From Oreocharis arfaki (lineage: Eukaryota; Chordata; Aves; Passeriformes; Paramythiidae): a DNA stretch of 64,000 nucleotides. The translations under genes were made by a program, and so were the position numbers. Below, piece after piece: positions 25,611-37,200 of this stretch; the first letter of the stretch is position 1, and the number at the start of each line of letters is the position of its first letter. The notes beneath the pieces were generated by a model. That model had not been told where the DNA came from and made no database searches. It was given only the letters and a program-made list of their open reading frames with translations. Where the stretch lies: the NCBI GenBank assembly GCA_013398015.1, contig VZRR01002181.1:62001-126000 (forward strand), in the 5' to 3' direction.

Positions 25611-25869
25611 GTAAGAGGAATTAAAACATTATTAGACCAATTTAAGAGCCACCAGCATATCTGGGCATAAATTATACAGGTAAGTTACAAGTGGTAAACT
25701 GCAATTATCTTTTTTACTTAATATGAAAACATTGGCGTTGAGAGTCAGTGGGACTTTCAGTAGGATTTAATATTGCTAAGGATTTAATGATTTTTGTCTC
25801 ACTATAACTTGATAGTTTTTATGATATATAAAGTTTTTTCAAATTACAGTAAAACAAATCCTGTAGCTC

Positions 25870-25935
25870 TTTTCTCAGGCAAGAGTCCCTCAATGGGAGT
25901 TTTGCCTGAGTGAGAACTGAATGAGGTCTAAATAA
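25870..25935. repeat. Ancient palindromic interspersed repeat, copy 1
   Basis: CTCAGGCAAGAGTCCC and GGGAGTTTTGCCTGAG form an inverted repeat with 14 of 16 positions paired around a 5-base loop TCAAT, followed by TGAGAACTGAATGAGG. This matches a short palindromic repeat that recurs in bird, turtle and crocodilian DNA (arms CTCAGGCAAAACTCCC, centre ATTGACTTCAAT, then GAGTAAGGACTG), recalled from general knowledge. It may be the remnant of a non-autonomous DNA transposon. I give no database name. A second, more decayed copy lies near 45,055. Confidence 0.55.
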
Positions 25936-26819
25936 TTAGCAATTAAAATATTCAGTTATTGTGCTACTGTATATAACAAAGCACTGGAGGTATTAAAAAT
26001 TGCTAATCTCCTCCTTATTAAAATGTTAACTGCTAAACATAATACAGTTTTGCATTTTCTATCATTCATTTTTGCAGTTCATTAGTAGAGGTGAAATGTT
26101 TGTGACAAATAGTCATTTGAACTTTTAAGGGATTGACTTTGTTTTCCTGGCATTTTAGTTAATATTTCCGACTGAGTTAATTTACAAGCAGAAGTTTCTG
26201 CGTAAGCCATGGATTTTAGTAAAAAACTTGATCATGAGTAACTTCTCGTGTGCCATTCATGAGTATTTGCAGAAGAAAGCAGATGGTAGGCTGCTCCTCA
26301 GGAGGCAGGGCTGGGAAGTTTGGGTATCCCAATTTATATACATTTTGATCAGCAGCTTCTTGTAATGAGCATCAGTAATAGATTAAGGGTTGCCCATAGC
26401 ATTTATTAGACAATTTTCAGTGAGACACTGGCATGTGAACAGTTCAGCAACAGGCTAAGGAGCAAAGTTATGCACCCCAGGTCTGTTAATTAGCACATGA
26501 GCTCTTTATTACCGTGCTAGTTGATGTAAGGGCCAGGCTATGCTCTCATCCTGCTTCACTGTGCAAAAGAAGGAGTAAGATGCATCTCCTGTCTCCTTCC
26601 TCACATAGCAGCAGAGGAAGCGTGGAAAGGGAGAGTGATATTTGATGATAGAGGACAGAGTGGTAAGTGAAGGTGGTAGTGGAAGAAGATGAATTAATGA
26701 AAGAATTTAGTGACTGGTGAATTTCCCAAGGGAAGGCGACACCCTCAGTGCTATTTCTCCCATAGTCACTCACTGCAATAGATTTTGGTGCTTGTTATGC
26801 CTAAAGGGTTTTTTTCTGA

Positions 26820-26990
26820 TCTTTCTGTAGAGACATTTAGACCTAGGCATTTAATTGTGCCATATAACTGTTGGCAATTCAGGCCACGATTCTGCAAGGA
26901 TTTACACATGTATTTCACTTACAGCATTATGAGTAATCCTGTTGAAATACATGAGATTAATTGCAGGGCATAAAGTTAGGCATGTATATT
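26820..26990. repeat. Ancient interspersed repeat (CAGGCC...TCTGCAAGG type)
   Basis: The motifs ACATTTAGACCTAGGCATTT, then CAGGCCACGATTCTGCAAGG, then TTACACATGT, GAGTAATCCTGTTGAAAT and CATAAAGTTAGGCATGT follow the order of another old repeat of birds and turtles. Its consensus, from memory, has GATCCTGCAA...CTTACACACGTG...GAGTAGTCCCATTGAAGTCAATGG. The copy is diverged and its edges are approximate. Confidence 0.45.
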
Positions 26991-29900
26991 TGTCTTCGTA
27001 GTAAAAGAGGTGTAGTTTCATTTATTTATTTACTTTCAGGGTGGGAAATTATTTTTAAAAATACATAAATACATGGGATTTTCCACTAATTTTGTAGCAA
27101 TTACAGAGAAGGTAGATGGTAGCAAAATAAGGTTTCTTCTTGTTCCCCAAAATCACATTTTTGTCAGGTTCTCAGCTGTAAAGTATGGAAAAGAATAGGC
27201 TGCTATCATTTTCCTTTTTACGTGCACAGTTAAACCTCCAGCTAGATGGAGACGATCATATAATTTATTATAGAGGAGGGAACAGGACAGAAATCAAGCA
27301 GGAAGGCATGAGTACTTGTGTGGACTCTTGTTTATAATTTCATCGGATTGGTGCACACCTCGCACATTTTATTTAGTGATAAGATATGCAAATTATTCTG
27401 GAGCCAGCAGCAATACTTTCACCTGAATGGCAAAACTGGCAGAGATTTTTAAATCAAACCTCGGTAACAGCTTGTATTTTAAAGCAACTATTCCTAAGAT
27501 ATAGCGACCAACTACAGACAAGTAAGTGCAGAATTGTTTCCTACTTTCCTTCATACTATTTTCCTTCCTCTTTTGTTTACCTCCATGGAGGAACAAGGCT
27601 GCAGGCTTACCTGTAAATACTGGGTGTAACTATGGGCAACAGTGCAGAGGAGCTGTAAACGTGTGTGGAAGTTTGTGCAAAGCACGGGAATGCAGTTTGA
27701 AAATGGGGAGGCTTATGAAATGAGATGTACCAGAGGAGATATCTTTTGTTTCTCCAGATGCCTACATCACATCTTCCATCCTATGAAAGAATGGGTAGCA
27801 CAAACTCTTCATTTCAACTGCTTCTGCCTTCTTTGGTTTTAGTTTTCTTGCATTTATGTCCTTGAATCAGAATGTGGTAGTAGAAACCTATGGATACAGT
27901 GGAACACTTGCATTCAAATCCTTAGCTTTGCCATGAGATTGAGAACTGAAATTCCTCAAAGCTGTAGATGTTTAGCTGCTGGGGTTTTGGGTTTGAGTGT
28001 ACATACAGTCATGAGAGAAAGGGTGTCACTGAATATGCAGCTTGGGATTTAAGTGTTAGTTGTGTTTACTTTGGAATCCTTGTTCAAGTCAGTGTGCACT
28101 GACTATAAAGGGATAATCCTGTGGTTTTTTCCCAGATTCAGTTCCTCTTCTCTCTGTGGATGTGTGCACATAACTATGTCCAAACACTTCCATCTGAAGT
28201 TGTCCTAGGACTTTCTTGGCTTGTTTTCTTGTTGTTGTTTTTAGTGTGTGTACTTAATTAACCAGACAACTTTCTGAACTGAAAACATCCAATGAGGGGT
28301 AACAACTGAAGTTCCTGATTAGAAAGATATGACCTGTCCATAAAATGTAAGTCCCATAATACATTCTCATGGATCTGGGTCCCATATCTCGCAGTCCCAT
28401 ATCCCTGAAGTACTCTTTGTGAAAAAGCCCAAATACTCAAGGCTTACTGCTTGTGCCGATTTGGGCCACTGCAGCAGAACATTTTGTTTACAACAACTAA
28501 TTCTAGGACCTACTTTGGTGTTGTGGATACTTAACTCCTACCCACTCAAACAGAAGCACTTCAAAATAATTAAAGTAAATGAATAATCCATACACAGAGC
28601 AAACCCTTTCAGAGGGAAATTGAATTTATTGGAAGCAAGAATTTGCGCTTTTTTGTTTGTTTTTGCTAAACCATTTATTTCAAGGTCCTCTTTGAAAAGA
28701 AGCCAATGCTTTTGTTGAAAAATAAAAAATAAATCTTAATTTTTGATTGTCATTTCTGCCATGGCCAATGAAGTTAAATCATTGAAAACTACAAAAAAAG
28801 CAGATGGAGTTTGTCTTTTCAAGCTCAAGTCCAGGCAGTAGTGTATTGCTTCTCTGCAAAATGCTTACTGAAGTAGCACTGGGAGAAATACAGTGGGTGT
28901 TGTGGTATGTTCACTTCTAGTGCACTGCTGTAAAAGGCTTTGAAAGATTTGAAAGTATTTGAGAGCACTTCCCTGACAGGCTGTAGGAATTCTTCTGGTT
29001 TAGTCTTTCACCTGAATGGATGCACTTTAACCATCTGTTGCAGTCCTGATTTCGTGGTTGCAGCTACCAACGTTGATACTTGGCCCCTTGCCACAAGAGT
29101 TGATCACTTGCTGCGGTATAGGGAATAATTGCCTAGATCTGATACCAGTGATCTTATTAATCCTACCAAAACCTATGCACTCATATTTGATAAATGTTGG
29201 TATTGGAATCTGTCATATTCTTTCAACATGAACCTTCATGGGAAATCTCTGCTCCCATGCAGAAGTCCTGCTTCTTACAATCCCATGGAGGGGAAATTCA
29301 GCTTCTTTCTTATGTTGACACTACATTTGCTGTTTTTTTTTCAGTGCTGAATTTAATTCCAGGCATCCAGTAGCATTCCACAGGGAGAGGTGACCAGCAT
29401 TGCAGCCTGCACTGCTGTCCCTCTGCTTGTGATAAATAATAGCCCACTGGGCTGGTTAACCATTACACTGACTTTTTCCTGTTCCTTCATAGTTGGTTTG
29501 TGCCCAGGGGACATGGGTTACCACAGCCTGGCTGCCAACCCAAAGTTCAGTATTGTGTGTGCATCTGTGTTTGTGTTTACCTGCACGTATATCTGGTGTG
29601 TTTTCCAGCAGATATTCTAGTAAAACTGACGATGCCAGGCCAGGGTGCCTGGTTTTTCTATATAAAACGTAAAAGTTGGAAGGGTGATGTTTTACTCTCC
29701 CTCCTTTGCTGTTTTTTTGATAGTGAATGTGAAACGGTTGGCCCCTTCCATCAAAACACTAGCACAACACGTTTTCTCGTTCAGTGCTTTAAGCGTGGAG
29801 TTTCAGGATGCTAAAATTCTCTTTCTTAGAGCACATTTAAATCATGTGGACTGTGATTCATGTTGATTTGCCAGGGGTATGATCTGATACCTCCTCTATG

Positions 29901-30557
29901 AAAAAGGCAACGTCCCTCTTCACTGAGAGTGAAAAAATAGGGGCAAGGAGTCTGTGCCACGGAAGTTTTTTGAGATTCAGAACAAGATATTTAACCACCA
30001 TGGTTTTTGCTCACATGTATGTCAGGGTCAAAGCAAAGAAGAAACATTCATTCTCATGTTCAGTCATTCTCATTTTCTTCTTCATCTGAACTGCAGATCA
30101 GCTGGTAGTGTCTGGATGATGTGGCACAGGTAACACTTGCCACTTTTGCCTCATGGAACATAATTTGGTTTTAAGTTTTTAGTTCTGTGCCAGTGGCTCA
30201 GTTTACGTTCATTGGAAAGAACAAATAGCAATTTTGCTGTCCAGATATCACAAGTACTGATCTTTAATATCTCTGGTGTTTGTTTTGGGAAAGTTAATTT
30301 TCTTCAGTGAATAGCTCAGGACAGTGACTTTCTGCTTCTTCTCCTGGTCAGATTAGTATTCCATTGTCTTTTTAAAACCCAAAAGAGACTTGGCTTCCCT
30401 TTTTTTCCCTAAAAGTAGAACTTGGATGGACAAGAAATTAATTGCAAAAGAGAGGGCTAAATCCTCCATCTGGTGGTTCAAGATTTTAATTTCAAACATT
30501 ATTGTGTCCTGTGAAGTTCAGGAGGTACATCTCTCACTGAGTAGTACAGTGAAATAG

Positions 30558-30690
30558 TTTCCTCTTTCTCTCCTTCCTTCCCTCTCTCCTTCTTTTCTTC
30601 CCTCTATTTCTCTTATTTTCTCTTTCTCTATTTCCTTCTCTCTCCTTCTCTGTGTTAGTATCTCCCTCTTTCTCTCCCTGTCTCTTCTTT
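30558..30690. repeat. Pyrimidine-rich low-complexity tract
   Basis: About 130 bases almost entirely T and C on the + strand (TCC, TTCC and CTTT words, with a short break GTGTTAGTA near 30,652-30,660). The complementary strand gives a spurious lysine, arginine and glutamate-rich open frame. Long polypurine-polypyrimidine tracts can form triplex DNA when mirror-symmetric, but perfect mirror symmetry is not seen. Confidence 0.8.
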
Positions 30691-33600
30691 GTGCAGATGG
30701 ACATCTGTTTTCCTGTTAGACCTGAATCAGACATTTGTGCGGGGACATTGTGCTGCTGCTGCTGCACCTGAATCTTCCAGGTGCTTTTGTTGTTCATTGT
30801 GTAAACCTTGTAGTCAAAACTGACCCTGAGTTGTGCAATAGTTTGATGAGCAGAGTAGCATTCCTGCATAACTCCATGTCCTCAGCAGTGTGGGTCATTA
30901 AACCCCTCTTCCTCCTGTACCACAAATGAAATGGCAGGCAACAAAATGAGAGACAGCAAGAAGCCAGCAGCAGTGGGAGTTGGACTGCTCCTGTGGCAGC
31001 GGCACACTTTAGTGCCAAGAAGATGAGGTAGACCATTTTGACTCTGAAAAATGGCTTTGAGGCCATTTTAGTCATTCCCTTTGGCTCTTTGGAATCAAAC
31101 TTGTACCATTCTTACTGATATTAATAGGACTTGGGGGATTATACAAGTCTCTATGCCTTCCAAAGTCATATCTTTAGAATGGCAGAGAGAATTCATGAAA
31201 GTAGGCAGAGGCTCTTCTGAGAGAAAAGCAGCTGAAAACTTGTATTTTTTCTGGCAAGAAATCAATATTGAGAAGAAAATAAAGAAGGAAGAAATGTTGC
31301 TACTTATTCACTCATAGAGCGTTCTAATTACGTAAGTTTTTATAGATCTGAATTGTGGTCATTTGCTGCAGAACTTTGATCAGAATTAAATATCTTTACA
31401 GTAGTGTTTATAGGCAAATTTAAATGTTTGGGGTTTTTTTATGAGATGGGACTGCCCCAAGATCTCAGTATCTGTGTCTAAGTGTTCTCTTGTAAGTTAT
31501 GTTTTAACAGTTTGATTGGTATGTGGCTAAAACACAATGTTCCCATCCCACCTGTTTGGCTGGTCTATAAATGTGAGATGCCCTATTTCCATATAAACTT
31601 TAAGCCTCCTTGGGATTCCAGAGGCCACCAGACTGAATCACTCTCAGGTTATCTCCTCCACCAAGACTGGAGACTCTTATCATTACTTCAGAGAAAGTAA
31701 TGTAATCAAGAGAAAGTGTCGTTCTCTTTGCCAAGACATTATACTGCAGCAGAGATTCAATTCGTTTAGGGGTGACTGAACATCTCTAGGTCTTGGAAAA
31801 AAATATTATTACCTAAGCAAACTCTTTATGTTTGAGAAAAAGCTTTTCTTTGGTTATTTTCAAATTAGTTTTAAAACTCTTCATCCTCCCACTATTCTTC
31901 ATTTATAATTGGTGACTCTGAGCAGAGAGATGTGTGGAGGCAACATTGCAATGTGAAAAGCCTAGTTATTATCCAGACTGATCCAAATAAGCAAGCCCAC
32001 CTTCCTTCCAAGCTCCTCAGAAAAGTGTGGAACTTCTTCCCAAGCAGTTGTCTGGAAAGGAGAGCTTCACAGATTTTTGTCAAGTGACCACATCCATCTA
32101 TCTGTCAAGGAGGTCTGCTTCCTATAGTTTGGAGAGCTGTCAGTGGATTTCTGAGGAGACAGTTGCTCGTGTATGTACAGTGAACATCAGTGGCCTGCAG
32201 GTGATCCTGTCATCTCTAACTCTAGGGCTGTGCTTTAGTAAAATAGATTAACGTTCAGTTACTCAAGCTTTGTTTATGTCACTGCTGAAAGGCAGCAGCA
32301 GGTGAGAAGTAACTTGAATATGCCCTCTCCTGGTGTTGCCCAGCTGTGTTAAGTGCTGTTTTCATTCTCCAGTTAGATTTTCCATAATCTAGCCTTGAAA
32401 TTATGAGTTCTTTAAATTTTCCAGATCCTCATTCTGTAGAGTTTTAAGTCATTAAGTTAAGCTAGATGCTGGACTTTTTATTCAAGAAGTGACATGACCT
32501 CTTCTGCTCTCTTCTTGTGTACAAAACCTCATCAATTTTCTGAAGAATACATGTGCCTCTAAATAATTTCCATCACATAATGAAATCTATGTCTATCTGA
32601 ATATCGATGTCTTAAATGGCGAAAGGAAGAATACATTGTCACTTTGAAAAGAGGTATCTTTTCTTTCTTCTAGCTTATGTGGCTATTAGCAGTTTTTACA
32701 TAGTAGTTAAACTTGTATTTACGTTTTCAGATCACATTTTTTGGAACGTGGTGCGGAGAGGTAAAAACATCTGTTGAAAAATCTCACCTCTCCTTTAGAA
32801 AACTTTTCCTTAACATCCGGTAATACGGGAGTTAGGGTTACTTTGGCATATTGTAGGAAAAATACATGTGAGCCTTGAGCTTAAATTTTGAAACCTGTGC
32901 GGTCCAAGCTATGTACAGTTGATCTGGATATTGCTTGCAGAATTACAGAGTTTAACCTTTAAATACAATCTTACTTTACTTACTTCTATTTTGACAGTCA
33001 AGTAATTGTAAAATGGGTGTTTTTTAAAAAACAAAAAGCGTGATTTAGAAGAAGTTTCTCCTGCTTTTTTGATCAGTTTTCTAACCAGAGATATTTTTTC
33101 TTGAAGTCTTGCCAATGGCAAAAATAAGGAGGGAATGCGTGGACTCATGCAGAGTGCTCGCTAGGGCAAGAAAAAAAAGAAAAAATAAAACCCCCTAAGC
33201 TATGTCTGAAGAAATGTCACATTTCTCTGATACGAGTGAAATGCAGAACTCGCTTCTTACTGCTTTGAAAAAATCAAATGAAGTAACCTCTCCATTTACA
33301 GAACAATTTTGCTGTGTGTTCCACTTCCATTTCTTATTGGAAATCAAACAGCTTTGTTTTTCAGCACTTCTCTTGCAAACTTGGTCCCTTGTGCACACAC
33401 ACAAAAACCCCTAAATCCATGCATCCTAGGGAATCAAAGATTTGGGAAGGTACATTTTTCATAGATAGTTATAAATATGTATTAAAAAATTCCCATTGCA
33501 TGAGTTTCTTAAGGGGATAATACATGAAATCACAAAGGAAGATGTTATGGCAAAAACTACTGAAGTAAACTCGAATTTAGATCTTATTAAGAAGACTGAC

Positions 33601-33908
33601 TGAAGTAACAACATTGCACAGATGCTAAAAACAGAGCAGTTGAGGTGGAACTGGGTTTCAGTCTGAGGCTTTGCTTTTGACCTTTTGCTGGTCAGGAGTT
33701 CTAGGACAACATTGGTGTCGTCTTCAGTTGCCTCTAGAGTCTTTTTAGTTATGGAAGATACCTGCTCGTGGAATACGACCAGAAGTCTTCATTTGTTTGT
33801 ACAGCTTCAGGGTATTAATTCTTAACACACCTTTCAATGAGCTAAAAGATCACAGTAACTCCTACAGGACATATTTGTGTGGATGATCCCTGAAAACTAG
33901 GAAAAAAT

Positions 33909-34135
33909 CTTTTCTCTTTTTCTTTTCTTTTCTTTTCCTTTCTTTTCTTTTCTTTTTTTCTTTTCTTTTCTTTTCTTTTCTTTTCTTTTCTTTTCTTTTC
34001 TTTTCTTTTCTTTTCTTTTCTTTTCTTTTCTTTTCTTTTCTTTTCTTTTCTTTTCTTTTCTTTTCTTTTCTTTTTTCTTTTTCTTTTTCTTTTTTTTTTT
34101 CTTTTCTTTTCTTGTTTTTTCATGTTTTTTCTCTT
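33909..34135. repeat. (TTTTC)n pentanucleotide microsatellite
   Basis: A pentanucleotide repeat, AAAAG on the - strand, with 22 perfect TTTTC units at 33,961-34,070 and imperfect units on both sides. The - strand frame across it is a run of lysine, arginine and glutamate codons and is not a gene. The tract continues with variant spacing to an N at 34,151, and the sequence after the N repeats its end, so true length and structure are uncertain. Confidence 0.95.
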
Positions 34136-34218
34136 CTCCAGTGTACTGCANTTTTTCTTTTTCTTTTTCTTTTCTTTTCTTGTTTTTTCATGTTTTTTCT
34201 CTTCTCCAGTGTACTGCA
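34101..34218. other. Assembly gap (single N) with duplicated flanks
   Basis: Positions 34,101-34,150 and 34,169-34,218 are the same 50 bases, ending TCTTCTCCAGTGTACTGCA. The first copy stops at the N (34,151), while the second continues into unique sequence (TACCCTAAAT). Bases between the N and 34,168 are again the pentanucleotide repeat. This is the pattern expected when two contigs that overlap inside a microsatellite are joined without merging, so the duplication is probably not real. Confidence 0.8.
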
Positions 34219-37200
34219 TACCCTAAATATTTAGAGACAGTAGAACTTCTTGCTTACACAAAGCTGTCATTGTTTTAAGGCCGTTCTGCTCCCTCTGAAC
34301 CTGTATTGAAGCAGGTGCCTCACTTGCTTGGCTCTCTTGGAGAAGTTTTATGGGTTAAAGCACCACATGTACCCTGCACAGTGGCACTATAAACGGTGTG
34401 GAATGAGGCTGGGAGAAAAACTCATATAGGAGCTACACACCTAGGTGCAGTTAGTAAACAGAGATAGTTCCCCTCATTAAGCATAATTAAAGCTAATATT
34501 GACTGTAAACTGTTACTTACCTTAAACTTCTCTGCAGACATTGTGGGAAAGGGATTAACTTAGCAGATAGGTACACTAATTACTGCCTTCTTCACATTAA
34601 AGTTACCATCAGCAAGGCCTATATTCATAAATAAAACATAGTAGGGGATGAGAGACTGAGAAATATGTAAATTCATTTGCAGAAAAAAAGACCAAATTAA
34701 AAAAAGAAAGTTGAGTGATGCTACTGGAAGCAAAATGGCACTCTAGCTAATTACCATGAAAAGTATGATAAATCATGGACGTGTATCCTTGACTTCTGAC
34801 TGATAGAGCCTGCAGAGTGCAATCTCTCATGCGTAGCTGCCTCTGACTGATTTAAACCCATACCACTATCAGCTTTGATGGGAAAGCACAAAAGTGTGTT
34901 ATTTTATCTCCTTGGGTATTGTTGCTACCTCTTTCTCCTAGAAATGACTTGCAATTATTGTAAAAATACAGTCTGATTTCTTGTCTGCAGAAGAATTGTT
35001 GTTTGATGCAATTGACAAACAAAGGCTCCAAAGATGGTCTACTTATGGTTTAATAGCTGCATTTTCAAATGCAATTGATCTGGTATATTGAGACAATTAT
35101 AGAAATATAATAAAATGTCAAGGGAGGGGTTGCTTCTGCTTTGTTGTACTTATTCTCATGGGAGAGATCTTGAGTCTCACAGACAAGATTAAAAGTCAGA
35201 ATCAGTTTAATTTATGAATTTCTATTGGTTTTCTGTAGAATTTTAAGTGAGTCACATCCCTGCTCTGTGCTTGAGCTTTTTGATCTGTTTCCTCCCAAAT
35301 TTCATAGTTTTCTGCACTTAACAATTGCTGCAAGGGGCTGCGCACACTTAGTTAGGATTATTCAGATGGGAGGCTTGCAGGATGAGGCCATACTATGTGT
35401 TCTCATGTCAGTGCTGTTACTGCTTAATCTTGAAAGTACTTTAAATTTGAATATATAATGATGGTGCGATTGTTGTTTGTGGAGTATTTTCTGTTTTCCT
35501 TGTGTACCTGTCTAGAGTACTTTTTTGGTTGAGCCATATCAGAATAAAAGTCCCTTTTGCTGCTCTAGGTCACACCAGAATAATCTGAGGACAGATTTAT
35601 GCTGAGCTTCCTGAGCAGAGCACTGCCCAAGCCACAGGCATAGGAGAAGCTTGAGTAAGCTAGTATTTAATGTGCAAGGTGGAAATTTACCATCACAGTG
35701 GTGTTCTTATTACGTGGATATTTTAACACAGAATTATTATTGGCTTCTACTGCGTATTAGGCTTTAACCTTTTATGAAAAGGCATTTAATCTTTGTAATA
35801 CTCATAGTACCACATTTTGCTGAAAGAAGGAGAGGGAAAAGTGAAGTTGTTAGGTGAACATCTGCAGATAGGTTCTAACCAGTGAGTACCCTATTTGTTT
35901 GTTAATTTGTTTCATTTATTTTTGTTTGTTTGTTTATCTTTTTTTAAAGAGAGATTTACCCCTGTAATATTGACGTGATGTATAGTAGGAATGTGTAGTT
36001 CCCAGGTATGGGTATTATGCTTCAAGAAACAATGCTTAGTAATTAACAGTGTTTTCCTGCTCTGGTAACCCTTACTCTGCAGCTTTTTGTGTAGCCAGCT
36101 GCAGTGCTTACATATGTTATTTCCATATGCTTTTTACAGTTTCACTGAGTTTTGACAGCATAGAATTTCAAGAAATATTTTTAAATTGTTTTACAGCTGC
36201 AAATTACTTTCAAACTTTACATTGTTTAATTCTGCAGTGACATACACATCATAGAAGATAGTTAGCAAAGCAAAGAGATGTCCTCTGAGCAACAGTCCAA
36301 AGTTATTGCTAGCTTGCAAGATCACAGGTAAAAGTAAGAACAATTTACTGGAGTAAATACAAATTTAGAGGCTAGTTTGTTCCAGCATAAAAAAATATTT
36401 GCATCACTTCTCTTGTTTGGGACTACACAACTGCAGCAAGGAGCTTTCACCTGGGATTCAATTTGAGGGAGCTATTTGTTCTGAGTGCTTCTTCAGAGAG
36501 ACTTAGAACAACTCTGTTATGGGCTTGTTGCTTTGTTTCCTGATTCCCTTCCACATCTTTTCAGAGGCAAGAAAAAAGGGTCAATGTATAGAAAACAGAG
36601 AAGCAGACTTGAGATTTGGATGTTATGAGGCTGCATAGCCTTTATGTTTCTGTTTATGATCAAGGTGCCTGGCCAGACTTCTCCAGACTTACTAGCTAGA
36701 TGTTATGGGGAGTCTTAATCACATTGTGTCTGTGACAGTGGACAGCCTAAATCCTGGGCAAGCATTCCAGCATTTGGCCTGTTAGTAACATCTGCATGCT
36801 TTTTCTGATTAGAAATTGAAATTGAGTGTATCAGATTTATAGGGAAACATTGCAAACAAGTGTTTTTGATAAACAATAAATATTAGGGAAGCCCCATTGC
36901 ATAAGAAATGGGAATATAAACTCCAGCCATGAGTAAATAAACTATTCTACTTTGGATGTTAGCATTCTAAAACTAAACTGTTTTTCCATCTTTTCCAGTA
37001 CTAAACTGTAATTCCATCTTCTGCCCAGCCAGCTGGTGTCCAGTGGACACAATAGTAATCGATCTCTTTGATCTCTTGTCCAACTCATTCCCTCCAGTTC
37101 TTCTAAGAGTGCTCCTAAGATTCTAGCAAAACAATTATCTAAATAATAATAAACTTGAATCCCAGCCATCTCTCCAAAGCATAGGCAAAATCCTGTGAAT

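Larger units (their letters stand above)
25680..33908. other. Long stretch without recognisable gene
   Basis: No exon could be supported. It holds two ancient repeats (25,870-25,935 and 26,820-26,990) and a pyrimidine tract (30,558-30,690). Short CTG-like runs lie near 30,752-30,765. Several 60-100-codon frames, including 29,390-29,814 and 31,081-31,317, lack family features or consistent splice sites. Confidence 0.55.

Noticed and set aside
29668..29680. GTTGGAAGGG, resembling the reverse of a CR1 3' end
   Set aside because: The match does not extend into neighbouring CR1 motifs.
30534..30869. Arginine, glutamate and lysine-rich 111-codon frame on the - strand
   Set aside because: Generated by the TC-rich low-complexity tract at 30,558-30,690.
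33842..34219. Lysine and glutamate-rich 125-codon frame on the - strand
   Set aside because: It is the translation of the AAAAG microsatellite, including the N.
35786..35875. Faint MIR-like order of motifs (CATTTAATC...ATAGTA...ATTTT...GAAGT)
   Set aside because: Too few matching positions to separate from chance by eye.
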